Both the position numbers and the translations under genes were made by a program. Below are positions 50,570 through 58,358 of a stretch of 64,000 nt of DNA, piece after piece (position 1 is the first letter of the stretch; each line of letters opens with the position of its first letter). The DNA is from Saccharothrix obliqua (lineage in GTDB: Bacteria > Actinomycetota > Actinomycetes > Mycobacteriales > Pseudonocardiaceae): NCBI RefSeq assembly GCF_019375475.1, contig NZ_JAHXGQ010000001.1:124001-188000 (forward strand). Direction: 5' to 3'. The notes below the pieces were generated by a model. It saw only the letters and a program-made list of their open reading frames with translations, made no database searches and was not told where the DNA came from.

Positions 50570-50603
50570 GCGGTGGCTCCTTCCCGGCAGCAGGTGTCGC
50601 GGC

Positions 50604-50918
50604 TCACGCGAGCCCTCCCTCGATGTCGCGGAACGAGGTGGTCGAATCGTCGTCGGCACGCTGGTAGGTGTCGGCGTTCTCGGTCAGCCCGTCACCCGCG
50701 TCGCGGTACCAGGCCGCTCCCCGCCGCAGGTCGTCGGACTGCTCACCGCTCCACCGGGCCAGCGCGTCGACGAACTCCGCGGCCGCGGGAACCTGCCCGA
50801 GCGCGTCCGCGTCAAGCCTCAGCATGGAGATCAGCTCAGCCCCGTCGCCCGCGGCGTCCGCCCCGTCGTGGAACTCCTTGGACGCCGCGCGCAACGTCTC
50901 TGGTCGCACACCGAACAC
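50604..50918 (-). CDS. WXG100-like small protein, partner of the DUF1023 hydrolase
   Basis: 104 residues, all helical: VRPETLRAASKEFHDGADAA, then AAEFVDALARWSGEQSDDLR with a W-S-G turn, and a final helix GLTENADTYQRADDD. Size and turn fit WXG100/EspC-like type VII proteins. It lies 34 bases before the DUF1023 gene on the same strand, mirroring the EspC-like/transglycosylase pair at 8.4-9.8 kb. It may form a heterodimer with the WXG part of its neighbour. Confidence 0.75.
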   Translation of the reverse strand: MFGVRPETLRAASKEFHDGADAAGDGAELISMLRLDADALGQVPAAAEFVDALARWSGEQSDDLRRGAAWYRDAGDGLTENADTYQRADDDSTTSFRDIEGGLA

Positions 50919-51050
50919 GGTCCCCCACCCTTCGTGCCGCTAGAGCCCTGCCCAGTGCGACGCAGGCTCCGGATCACCGGTTCCCGGGAACCCGAACCAC
51001 GCGAAAGCACGTACGGCACGATGACCCCGATCCCCCACAGGAGGCAGCCC

Positions 51051-51782
51051 GTGTCCGGAAGTTGGACCACCCAGCGGTGGACCGAGAAGTTCACCGAGCA
51101 GTCGGCGTTGTTCCGCGCGGCGGTCGGGGAGGCCGACCCCGCCGCGCCGGTGCCGAGCTGCCCCGGTTGGACGTTCACCGAACTGACCCTGCACGTCGGC
51201 CGGTTCCTCCAGACCTCCCTGGAGTACCTGCGCAGCGGCAGCACCGTCCAGCTCCGCCTGCCACCGCCGCCCACCGGCGTCGCGCCGCTGGCGTACCTGG
51301 ACGAACAACTCGCGCTAGCCGCGCGCGTGCTGCCCGAGGTACCCGGCAACCGCCCGGCGTGGACGTTCTCGCCCGCCGCCCCCGACCTGGCGTGGGTGTG
51401 GCACCGCCGCATCGCGCACGAACTCGACCTCCGCCGCTGGGACGCCCAGGCCGCGTTGCGCAAGCTCGTCGACGGCGACGCGGATTTCGCGGTGGACGGC
51501 ATCGAGGAGTCGCTGGGCACGCTGCTCGCCGCCAAGTACGCCACCGACGTGCCGCCGGACGCGCGGGGCACCGTGCTGGTCCGGCTGACCGACGTCCCGG
51601 AGGCGTGGGTGGTGACGCTCGCACCCGGCGCGGTGCCGGAGTTGCGCACCGCGTGGCCGGGCGTGGAGGCGGACCTCCAGGTCACCGGTGAGGCACTGCT
51701 CGTGCACTACGGGTTGTGGGGCAGGCTGCCGCTCGACGCGGTGGGTGACCAGAGCCTGCTGAGCGTGCTCAAACTGGACTGA
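51051..51782 (+). CDS. Maleylpyruvate isomerase-family (DinB/MDMPI fold) protein
   Basis: 243 residues. An N-terminal four-helix MDMPI domain has the metal-site helix PSCPGWTFTELTLHVGRF and the second ligand segment WHRRIAHELDLRRWDAQ. The C-terminal MDMPI_C domain binds in trans in relatives. These are often mycothiol-dependent enzymes; the substrate here is unknown. I chose the GTG at 51051, with AGGAGG 7 bases before; the longer frame from 50868 overlaps the divergent WXG gene. Confidence 0.88.
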   Translation: MSGSWTTQRWTEKFTEQSALFRAAVGEADPAAPVPSCPGWTFTELTLHVGRFLQTSLEYLRSGSTVQLRLPPPPTGVAPLAYLDEQLALAARVLPEVPGNRPAWTFSPAAPDLAWVWHRRIAHELDLRRWDAQAALRKLVDGDADFAVDGIEESLGTLLAAKYATDVPPDARGTVLVRLTDVPEAWVVTLAPGAVPELRTAWPGVEADLQVTGEALLVHYGLWGRLPLDAVGDQSLLSVLKLD

Positions 51783-51887
51783 GCGGGGTGCGTTTGGTCA
51801 CTTACCGCCGTGCTTGATGGGGGTGGTTCACCCCCCGTTCGCCTTACACTCGGGTTGCAGCCTGCCCGCGTCGCTAGGGAGCACTCG

Positions 51888-53411
51888 GTGGTCACCGACC
51901 AGTCAGCAACCGGCCGCACCGACACCGAAGAGAACGAGCCCCGCGAGGAATGCGGTGTCTTCGGTGTCTGGGCGCCCGGCGAAGAGGTCGCCAAACTCAC
52001 CTACTACGGCCTGTACGCGTTGCAGCACCGGGGTCAGGAGGCCGCCGGCATCTCGGTCGGCGACGGCAGCCAGGTCGTCGTCTTCAAGGATTTGGGCCTG
52101 GTCAGCCAGGTGTTCGACGAGCAGGTGCTGTCCAGCCTGCGCGGTCACGTGGCCGTCGGCCACTGCCGTTACTCCACCACCGGCTCCACGACGTGGGAGA
52201 ACGCGCAGCCGACGTTCCGCACCACGGCCACCGGTTCCGGCCTTTCGCTGGGGCACAACGGCAACCTGGTCAACACCGCCGAGCTGCTGGCCCGCGCGCG
52301 TGAGGCCGGTGTGGACACCGGCCACGGCGCGACCACGGACTCCGACCTGGTGTGCGGGTTGCTCGCGGCGGAGGCCGCGGACATCGGCATCGAGCAGGCC
52401 GCCATGCGACTGCTGCCGACCTTGCGCGGCGCGTTCTGCCTGGTGTTCTCGGACGAGTCGACGCTGTACGCGGCACGCGACCCGCACGGCGTGCGCCCGC
52501 TGGTGCTGGGCCGGCTGGAGCGCGGCTGGGTGGCGGCGAGCGAGACGGCGGCGCTGGACATCGTCGGCGCGTCGTTCGTGCGCGAGGTCGAGCCGGGCGA
52601 GCTGATCGCCATCGACGAGAACGGCCTGCGGTCGTCCCGGTTCGCGAACCCGGAGCCGAAGGGCTGCATCTTCGAGTACGTCTACCTGGCCCGCCCGGAC
52701 ACGACGATCGCCGGTCGCAGCGTGCACGCGACGCGGGTCGAGATCGGTCGCCGCCTGGCGCAGGAGCACCCGGTGGACGCGGACCTGGTGATCCCCGTGC
52801 CGGAGTCCGGCACGCCCGCGGCCATCGGGTACGCGCAGGCCAGCGGCATCCCGTACGGGTCGGGGCTGGTCAAGAACGCCTACGTGGGCCGCACGTTCAT
52901 CCAGCCGTCGCAGACCATCCGGCAGCTCGGCATCCGGTTGAAGCTCAACCCGTTGCGGGACGTGATCCGGGGCAAGCGGCTGGTCGTCGTGGACGACTCC
53001 ATCGTGCGCGGCAACACGCAACGCGCGCTGGTCCGCATGTTGCGCGAGGCCGGCGCGGTCGAGGTGCACGTGCGGATCGCGTCGCCGCCGGTGAAGTGGC
53101 CGTGCTTCTACGGCATCGACTTCGCGTCCCGCGCGGAACTGGTCGCCAACGGCTTGGACAACGACGGCATCCGCCGGTCCATCGGCTCGGACTCGCTGGG
53201 CTACGTGTCGCTGGAGCAGCTGGTCGCGGCGAGCGAGCAGCCCAGGTCGCGGCTGTGCGCGGCGTGCTTCGACGGCGAGTACCCGATCCCGCTGCCGGAG
53301 GACGCGTTGATCGGCAAGCACCTGCTGGAGGGCATCCGGGGCGTCGCGGGCTCGGCCGCTCCCGTGCTGCCGAACGGGTACGGTGCCGAGGACGCCCTTC
53401 AACGGCCCTGA
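51888..53411 (+). CDS. purF: Amidophosphoribosyltransferase
   Basis: This enzyme makes phosphoribosylamine from PRPP and glutamine, the committed step of purine synthesis. 507 residues from the GTG at 51888 (AGGGAG 7 bases before); the reading from 51810 adds an unlikely stretch. The glutaminase nucleophile is Cys22 in REECGVFGVW, preceded by a short propeptide to be cleaved. The PRPP site is VVVDDSIVRGNT. Later cysteines (KWPCFYGIDF, RLCAACFDGEY) fit the iron-sulfur type. purM follows 34 bases after the stop. Confidence 0.97.
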   Translation: MVTDQSATGRTDTEENEPREECGVFGVWAPGEEVAKLTYYGLYALQHRGQEAAGISVGDGSQVVVFKDLGLVSQVFDEQVLSSLRGHVAVGHCRYSTTGSTTWENAQPTFRTTATGSGLSLGHNGNLVNTAELLARAREAGVDTGHGATTDSDLVCGLLAAEAADIGIEQAAMRLLPTLRGAFCLVFSDESTLYAARDPHGVRPLVLGRLERGWVAASETAALDIVGASFVREVEPGELIAIDENGLRSSRFANPEPKGCIFEYVYLARPDTTIAGRSVHATRVEIGRRLAQEHPVDADLVIPVPESGTPAAIGYAQASGIPYGSGLVKNAYVGRTFIQPSQTIRQLGIRLKLNPLRDVIRGKRLVVVDDSIVRGNTQRALVRMLREAGAVEVHVRIASPPVKWPCFYGIDFASRAELVANGLDNDGIRRSIGSDSLGYVSLEQLVAASEQPRSRLCAACFDGEYPIPLPEDALIGKHLLEGIRGVAGSAAPVLPNGYGAEDALQRP

Positions 53412-53445
53412 AATGGATGCCCGCAGAACAATGGAAGCCAGTGAC

Positions 53446-54504
53446 GTGACCGACACCGCCAAGGCCACTTACGCCGCCGCCGGAGTAAGCATCACCGCGG
53501 GTGACGAGGCGGTGGAGAAGCTCAAGCCGTGGGCGTCGAAGGCGCACCGCCCCGAGGTGCTCGGCGGCATCGGCGGTTTCGCGGGCCTGTTCAAGCTCCG
53601 CCTGGACCGCTGGAAGGAGCCGGTGCTGGCGTCGTCCACGGACGGCGTCGGCACGAAGATCGCCGTCGCCCAGGCGTTGGACAAGCACGACACGATCGGC
53701 GTCGACCTCGTCGCGATGGTCGTGGACGACCTGGTGGTGTGCGGCGCGGAGCCGTTGTTCCTCCAGGACTACATCGCGGTCGGCAAGGTCGTGCCGGACA
53801 AGGTGGCCGCGCTGGTCAAGGGCATCGCCGAGGGGTGCGTGCAGGCGGGTTGCGCGTTGCTGGGCGGCGAGACCGCCGAGCACCCGGGCCTGATGGGCGA
53901 GGACGACTACGACATCTCGGGCACGGGCGTGGGCGTCGTGGAGGCGTCCGCGATGCTCGGGCCGGAGCGCGTGCGCGACGGCGACGTGGTGATCGCCATG
54001 GGTTCGTCCGGGCTGCACTCCAACGGCTACTCGCTGGCCCGGCACGTGTTGCTGGACATCGCGCGGATGCCGTTGTCCGGGCACGTGGAGGAGTTCGGCC
54101 GCACCCTCGGCGAGGAGCTGCTGGAGCCCACGCGCATCTACGCGAAGGACTGCCTGGCGCTGGCCGCCGAGGCCGACGTGCGCACGTTCGCGCACATCAC
54201 CGGCGGTGGGTTGGCGGCGAACCTGGCGCGCGTCCTGCCGGAGGGGCTGCACGCGCGCCTGGACCGCGGCACCTGGACCCCGGCTCCCGTGTTCGCGTTG
54301 ATCGCCCAGCGCGGTCGCGTGGAGCGCGAGGAGATGGAGAAGACGTTCAACATGGGCATCGGCATGGTGGCCGTCGTGTCCCCGGAGGACGTGGACCGCT
54401 CGCTGGCCGTCCTGACCGCCCGCCACGTCCCCGCGTGGGTCCTCGGCGAGGTCAGCCGGACGGAAACCGCCACCGCGCTGGTCGGCGACCACCCCCGGTT
54501 CTAG
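53446..54504 (+). CDS. purM: Phosphoribosylformylglycinamidine cyclo-ligase
   Basis: This enzyme closes the imidazole ring to give AIR with ATP. About 352 residues: the start TDTAKATYAAAGVSITAGDE, then SSTDGVGTKIAVAQ near residue 64 and ALLGGETAEHPGLM near 140, with TGGGLAANLARVLP late in the chain. I chose the GTG at 53446, with GGAAG 8 bases before; ATGs at 53413 and 53431 are alternatives. Its TAG stop lies inside CTAG, which also ends the convergent gene at 54501. Confidence 0.96.
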   Translation: MTDTAKATYAAAGVSITAGDEAVEKLKPWASKAHRPEVLGGIGGFAGLFKLRLDRWKEPVLASSTDGVGTKIAVAQALDKHDTIGVDLVAMVVDDLVVCGAEPLFLQDYIAVGKVVPDKVAALVKGIAEGCVQAGCALLGGETAEHPGLMGEDDYDISGTGVGVVEASAMLGPERVRDGDVVIAMGSSGLHSNGYSLARHVLLDIARMPLSGHVEEFGRTLGEELLEPTRIYAKDCLALAAEADVRTFAHITGGGLAANLARVLPEGLHARLDRGTWTPAPVFALIAQRGRVEREEMEKTFNMGIGMVAVVSPEDVDRSLAVLTARHVPAWVLGEVSRTETATALVGDHPRF

Positions 54505-54962
54505 TACCCGCCCGCCGCCGCGCGCACCGCGTCGCGCGTGGCCTCGTCGGCCTCGTCCATGAGGTCGAAGGCCGCGCGCACCGCGTGCTGCGCGCGGTCG
54601 GCGGCTTCGAGCGCCAGGCGGGCGGCTTCGAGCGCCTGCTCCGCCTCGGCGTCCGCGCCCGCCCGGCGCGCGACCTCCGCCCGTTCCCGGGCCGCCGCCG
54701 CGGCGGTGCGGGCCTGGGCGCCCGCGTCCCACACGTCGCTGACCACCTGCTCGGCCGCGTCGACGGCCGCCGCGTCACGCAGCGCCGTGCCCGCCTGCGC
54801 GGTGAGCGCGCGCAGGTGTGATTCCTCCAGCAGGATCTCGACCTCGTGGTCGATGGTGACGAACAGCCGTCCGCTGGTCGTGCCGCGCAGCGTGACGGGC
54901 ACGTTCCCGGCGAGGGTCAGGCTGAGTCGGCTGGGCGTCGCCGCGCCCCGGTGATCGGTCAT
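54501..54962 (-). CDS. Alanine/glutamate-rich helical hypothetical protein
   Basis: 153 residues. A short N-terminal beta-like part (RLSLTLAGNVPVTLRGTTSG) is followed by a long, very Ala/Glu/Arg-rich helix (about 55-140), probably a coiled coil. No signal or membrane segment. I know no family. It is convergent with purM; the stop codons share CTAG. The codon bias is like that of its neighbours, which supports a real gene. Confidence 0.65.
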   Translation of the reverse strand: MTDHRGAATPSRLSLTLAGNVPVTLRGTTSGRLFVTIDHEVEILLEESHLRALTAQAGTALRDAAAVDAAEQVVSDVWDAGAQARTAAAAARERAEVARRAGADAEAEQALEAARLALEAADRAQHAVRAAFDLMDEADEATRDAVRAAAGGY

Positions 54963-55131
54963 CGCGTTCTCCTCGGATCGCCCACTTCCGGGTGGTTTGC
55001 GGCAGCACTCGGCGCGTGGTGTGGGATGGTTTCGCTTAGTCGGGCTCGCGAGTAGTGCCTACTGTAGATCTGACTACAGGAATTCGGACTACTGAACGTG
55101 TACGCAAATCGGGTGAAAGGATTCCGGGCAG

Positions 55132-55998
55132 ATGTCGTTGTCGACCACGCCTACGGTCATCCGCCGGTACCTGGCGTTCGAGCTGAAGCGCCTGCGTGAG
55201 GCGGCGGGGTTGCACCAGACCGACGCGGCCAAGCGGATCGACACGACCAAGGGCCGGATCGGGCACTTCGAGACCGGGCGCAATCTCCCGAAGCTACCCG
55301 ACGTGGAATTGCTGCTGCCGTTCTACGGTGCGCCCGAGTTGGTGGAGACGTTCTGCGAGTTGATCGTCCAAGTCCGCACGTCCCCGGTGGTGTTCGAGTC
55401 GGATGATCTGGCCAGCCTCCCGCCGGGGTTCGACTTCTACCTCGGGCTTGAACAGGGTGCGAGTCGCATATTCACCTACGACGCCGTCGTGGTGACCGGC
55501 ATCCTGCAATGCCGCCGCTACGCCGAAGCCGCGATCAGAGGCCACTTCACCGAGCTGTCGGACGATCTGCTGGCGGACCTGGTCGGGCTCCGGATGCGGA
55601 GGCAGGAGGCGCTCGACCGGACCGAAGGCCCGTTGCACGTCGACGTCGTGCTGGACGAGGCGATCCTCCGAAAGGAGATCGGCGGCCGGGACGTCGCCGT
55701 TGAACAGCTCGACCGCCTGAAGACGCTCGCCCAGCGCCCGAACGTCGTCATCCGGGTGCTGCCGTACTCGGTGGGCGCGCACCCATCGCTGCACGGTTCC
55801 TTCACGCTGCTGGAGTTCCCGATCGAACGGGACCCCGGTGTGGTCTACCTGGAGGACCGGACTGGTGGTAGTTATCGGGATGATGGTGGCAACATCGACG
55901 AGTACACCGCAGTGGCTCGCCGGCTCATGGAGCTGGCGTTGCCCGAGCGGAAGTCGTTGTCGCTGATCGATTCCATCCGAAGGGAGCTGGCCTCATGA
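55132..55998 (+). CDS. XRE-family regulator with DUF5753 domain
   Basis: 288 residues. An N-terminal helix-turn-helix (about 14-68: LKRLREAAGLHQTDAAKRID, then GRIGHFETGR) is followed by the DUF5753 domain (DAVVVTGILQCRRYAEA near residue 120, then VIRVLPYSVGAHPSLHGSF). These regulators pair with DUF397 proteins in actinomycetes, and two DUF397 genes follow, the first overlapping by 4 bases (ATGA). The set may govern development or competence for antibiotic making, as such pairs do elsewhere; no target is visible. Confidence 0.92.
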   Translation: MSLSTTPTVIRRYLAFELKRLREAAGLHQTDAAKRIDTTKGRIGHFETGRNLPKLPDVELLLPFYGAPELVETFCELIVQVRTSPVVFESDDLASLPPGFDFYLGLEQGASRIFTYDAVVVTGILQCRRYAEAAIRGHFTELSDDLLADLVGLRMRRQEALDRTEGPLHVDVVLDEAILRKEIGGRDVAVEQLDRLKTLAQRPNVVIRVLPYSVGAHPSLHGSFTLLEFPIERDPGVVYLEDRTGGSYRDDGGNIDEYTAVARRLMELALPERKSLSLIDSIRRELAS

Positions 55999-56171
55999 GC
56001 GAGTTGGGTGCTTGGCGGAAGTCATCCAGGTCCGCCGGTGCCGGCCAGTGCGTCGAGGTGGCCCGGACGACCGCAGTGGTTGGTGTGCGTGACTCGAAGG
56101 CCCCGCACGCGGGGCACTTGCAGGTCCCCAACGCGTCCTTCGTCGCCTTCCTCGACGCGGTCAAGCGCTAG
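55995..56171 (+). CDS. DUF397 protein, copy 1
   Basis: 58 residues: SELGAWRKSSRSAGAGQCVE, VARTTAVVGVRDSKAP and a final FLDAVKR, the full DUF397 pattern. The ATG overlaps the XRE stop. In other actinomycetes such small proteins act with the XRE partner, apparently modulating its DNA binding. The next gene is a near copy. Confidence 0.93.
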   Translation: MSELGAWRKSSRSAGAGQCVEVARTTAVVGVRDSKAPHAGHLQVPNASFVAFLDAVKR

Positions 56172-56211
56172 GCGACGTCCGTGATCGATTCCCCCGAAAG
56201 GAGCTGGCACC

Positions 56212-56388
56212 ATGAGCGAATCCTGGGCTTGGCGGAAGTCGTCGCGGTCCGCCGGTAACGGCCAGTGCGTCGAGGTCGCCCGGACGACCGCCGTGGTCGG
56301 TGTGCGTGACTCCAAGGCACCGCACGCGGGGCACCTGCGGGTTCCCGGCGCGTCCTTCACCGCCTTCCTGAACGCGGTCAAGCGCTAG
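56212..56388 (+). CDS. DUF397 protein, copy 2
   Basis: 58 residues, differing from copy 1 at roughly 8 positions (SESWAWRKSSRSAGNGQCVE at the start; FLNAVKR at the end). The upstream 40 bases also repeat the end of the XRE gene (GATCGATTCC and AAGGAGCTGG), so the duplicated unit includes the ribosome site. Copy 2 could bind the same regulator or serve another XRE protein. Confidence 0.93.
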   Translation: MSESWAWRKSSRSAGNGQCVEVARTTAVVGVRDSKAPHAGHLRVPGASFTAFLNAVKR

Positions 56389-56409
56389 ACCGCGATTTCG
56401 GCGCACGAG

Positions 56410-56438
56410 GCAACCTCCCCGGTCCGCCGCTCCGTACC
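56410..56438 (+). promoter_or_regulatory. Putative SigE-family promoter (GCAACC-N17-CGTACC)
   Basis: GCAACC at 56410-56415 and CGTACC at 56433-56438 are separated by 17 bases and end 23 bases before the sigma gene. It is the third case of this pair of blocks in the window. Confidence 0.6.
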
Positions 56439-56461
56439 AAGCGGCGACCGAGGGAGGGCGA

Positions 56462-56956
56462 GTGGAACGCGATCGCGATTTCGGCGAGTTCGTGGCCGCC
56501 CGCGCGCTGGTGCTGCGGCGGACCGCGTACCTGCTGTGCGGCGACTGGCACCGGGCGGAGGACCTGGTGCAGACGGCGCTGGCCAAGCTGTACGTGGCGT
56601 GGCCGCGCGTGCGGCGTGACGGGTCGGTCGACGCGTACGCGCGGAAGGTCCTGGTGCGTGCCGCCATCGACGACTCCCGCCGCGGGTTCCGCCGGCGGGA
56701 GACCGTCGTCGCCGCACCGCCGGAGACCCCGACCCGCGGTGACGCGCCCGCCGACTTCGACGTGCGTGACGCGCTCGCCGCACTGCCACCGGGCCAGCGC
56801 GCCGTCGTGGTGCTCCGCTACTGGGAGGACCTGACCGTCGCCGAAACCGCCCGCCTCCTCGGTCGGACCGAAGGCACCGTGAAGAGCCAAGCGGCGAAGG
56901 GACTCGCCGCGCTTCGGCGGCTTCTCGGCCAACCCGTACTGGAGGAGCAGCTGTGA
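56462..56956 (+). CDS. SigE-family ECF RNA polymerase sigma factor 3
   Basis: 164 residues. Region 2 has AYLLCGDWHRAEDLVQTALA and region 4 has LPPGQRAVVVLRYWEDLTV with the recognition helix TEGTVKSQAAKGLAALRR. It is closely related to sigma factors 1 and 2. The GTG is preceded by GAGGGAGGGCGA. The stop overlaps the membrane-partner start by 4 bases (GTGA). Confidence 0.93.
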   Translation: MERDRDFGEFVAARALVLRRTAYLLCGDWHRAEDLVQTALAKLYVAWPRVRRDGSVDAYARKVLVRAAIDDSRRGFRRRETVVAAPPETPTRGDAPADFDVRDALAALPPGQRAVVVLRYWEDLTVAETARLLGRTEGTVKSQAAKGLAALRRLLGQPVLEEQL

Positions 56957-57720
56957 CCGACATCAGGCAGGTCCTGGAAACGGCCTTCGACGGCGAACCA
57001 CCGCTCCAACTCGACCTGGCCGCGGTGCGGCGTGCCGGTCGCCGCCGCGTGGCGTTGCGCCGGGCCGCCACCTCGGTGGCCGCGCTCGCCGCCGTCACCG
57101 CGGTGTGCGTGCCGGCGATGGTCGGCTCCAGCGGGACCACGGGCGTCGCGGTCGGGTCGGCCACCCTGTCGACCGACCCCCGCCCGCCCGTCGACACGCC
57201 ACCGCGGAGCACCGCGCCGGTCGCGCCGCCACCCGACGTGCTCAAGCCGCCGAAGCCGCCGAAGGTGCCGACCGCGCAACGCGCCGCCGAGCTGACGGCG
57301 TTGCTCGCGTCGTCCGGTGCGCTGCCGGACGTGCCGGCGGAGGGGCTGCCGGACAACCCCGCCGGCGCGTGGGAGTTCTTCGTCAGCCAGGGCGGCTACA
57401 AGGCCGTGACGGCGTTGACGGGCGACCGCAAGGGGCAGGTGGTGATGGCGTTGAACGCGCAGGCGTTCACCTGCTCGATCGGCGACCGCACGCACACGAG
57501 CTGCACGATGCGCCAGGTCGCCGACCGGCCGGTCCTGGAGGTCGATTACCAGTACCTGGAAGGTCGCGCGCGGACGGTGATGGTCCAGGCGTCCGACGAG
57601 ACCGTGTTCAGCGTGACCGCCGTGAACAGCGACCACATGGCCAACACGACCGGCCCGGAAGCGCCGCTCACGTTCGCGGAGCTGGCAAAGGTGGCGACGG
57701 TGCCGGGGGTGACGTTCTAA
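56953..57720 (+). CDS. Membrane partner (putative anti-sigma-like) of sigma factor 3
   Basis: 255 residues. The cytoplasmic N-terminus is VLETAFDGEPPLQLDLAAVR, then an Arg-rich stretch (RRAGRRRVALRR). One hydrophobic helix (about 39-58) is followed by a Pro/Thr-rich linker (about 70-110) and an extracellular domain with two cysteines (AFTCSIGDRTHTSCTM). The opening (GEPPLxxD) matches the partner of sigma factor 2. It probably binds the sigma factor at the membrane. This is inferred. Confidence 0.7.
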   Translation: MTDIRQVLETAFDGEPPLQLDLAAVRRAGRRRVALRRAATSVAALAAVTAVCVPAMVGSSGTTGVAVGSATLSTDPRPPVDTPPRSTAPVAPPPDVLKPPKPPKVPTAQRAAELTALLASSGALPDVPAEGLPDNPAGAWEFFVSQGGYKAVTALTGDRKGQVVMALNAQAFTCSIGDRTHTSCTMRQVADRPVLEVDYQYLEGRARTVMVQASDETVFSVTAVNSDHMANTTGPEAPLTFAELAKVATVPGVTF

Positions 57721-57723
57721 CCT
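57718..57723 (+). promoter_or_regulatory. -10 element (TAACCT) of a leaderless arfB transcript
   Basis: TAACCT ends 6 bases before the arfB GTG and starts inside the stop codon of the preceding gene. Confidence 0.45.
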
Positions 57724-57729
57724 GTTCGG

Positions 57730-58155
57730 GTGGCCGAGGACCTGGTGGTGACGCGGACGCTGGTGGTGCCGGCGGCCGAGTTGGGCGAGCGCTTCTCCAG
57801 GTCCTCCGGTCCCGGCGGGCAGGGCGTGAACACGGCGGACAGCCGGGTCGAGCTGTCGTTCGACCTGGCCGGCTCGCCGTCCGTGCCGGGGTGGTTGCGC
57901 GAGCGGATGCTGGGCCGGCTCGCGCACCGGTTGGTCGGCGGGGTCCTCACCGTCACGGCGAGCGAGCACCGCGCCCAGCTCCAGAACCGCGCCGCGGCCC
58001 GCGAGCGGCTGGCCCGGCTGCTCCGCGAGGCCGCCGCCGCGCCACCGCCGGTGCGCCGGGCGACCAAGCCCACGAAGGGCTCGCAGGAACGCCGCATCGC
58101 CGCGAAGAAGCGCCGGGCCCAAACCAAGCAGGGCCGCCGCGGCGGCTGGGACTAG
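57730..58155 (+). CDS. arfB: Alternative ribosome-rescue peptidyl-tRNA hydrolase ArfB
   Basis: 141 residues. The GGQ motif at 29-31 (SGPGGQGVN) frees the peptide from a stalled ribosome. The basic C-terminal tail (KGSQERRIAAKKRRAQTKQG) fits the mRNA tunnel of empty ribosomes, as in ArfB/YaeJ. It is soluble. The GTG has a -10 box 6 bases upstream, so translation is probably leaderless. Two hairpin repeats follow the gene. Confidence 0.94.
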   Translation: MAEDLVVTRTLVVPAAELGERFSRSSGPGGQGVNTADSRVELSFDLAGSPSVPGWLRERMLGRLAHRLVGGVLTVTASEHRAQLQNRAAARERLARLLREAAAAPPPVRRATKPTKGSQERRIAAKKRRAQTKQGRRGGWD

Positions 58156-58224
58156 GGCCTGCCCTCGAAGAGGGGTGTGGGTCCCCGCGCCGGGGCGGGT
58201 CCTGGAGGCCGCCGCCGCCGCGAA

Positions 58225-58289
58225 ACTTTCAGGGAGCCTGCCTGATAGATACGGGGCGGGCTATCTTTCAGGGAGCCTGCCTGAAAATT
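58225..58289 (+). repeat. CTTTCAGG hairpin repeat, cluster D (2 copies)
   Basis: Copies lie at 58225-58251 (right arm CCTGATAGAT) and 58263-58289 (left arm ATCTTTCAGG, right arm CCTGAAAATT), only 38 bases apart, both in plus orientation. They lie 69 bases after the arfB stop in the 203-base gap before the convergent TetR gene. The flanks include GGTCCTGGAGGCCGC, as in cluster B. Confidence 0.87.
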
Positions 58290-58358
58290 AGGGCCTGCCC
58301 GACCGCCGGCCGGTCCCCCGGGCCGGTCCGGGCCGCGCTCGGGCTCTGAGGACAGCTC

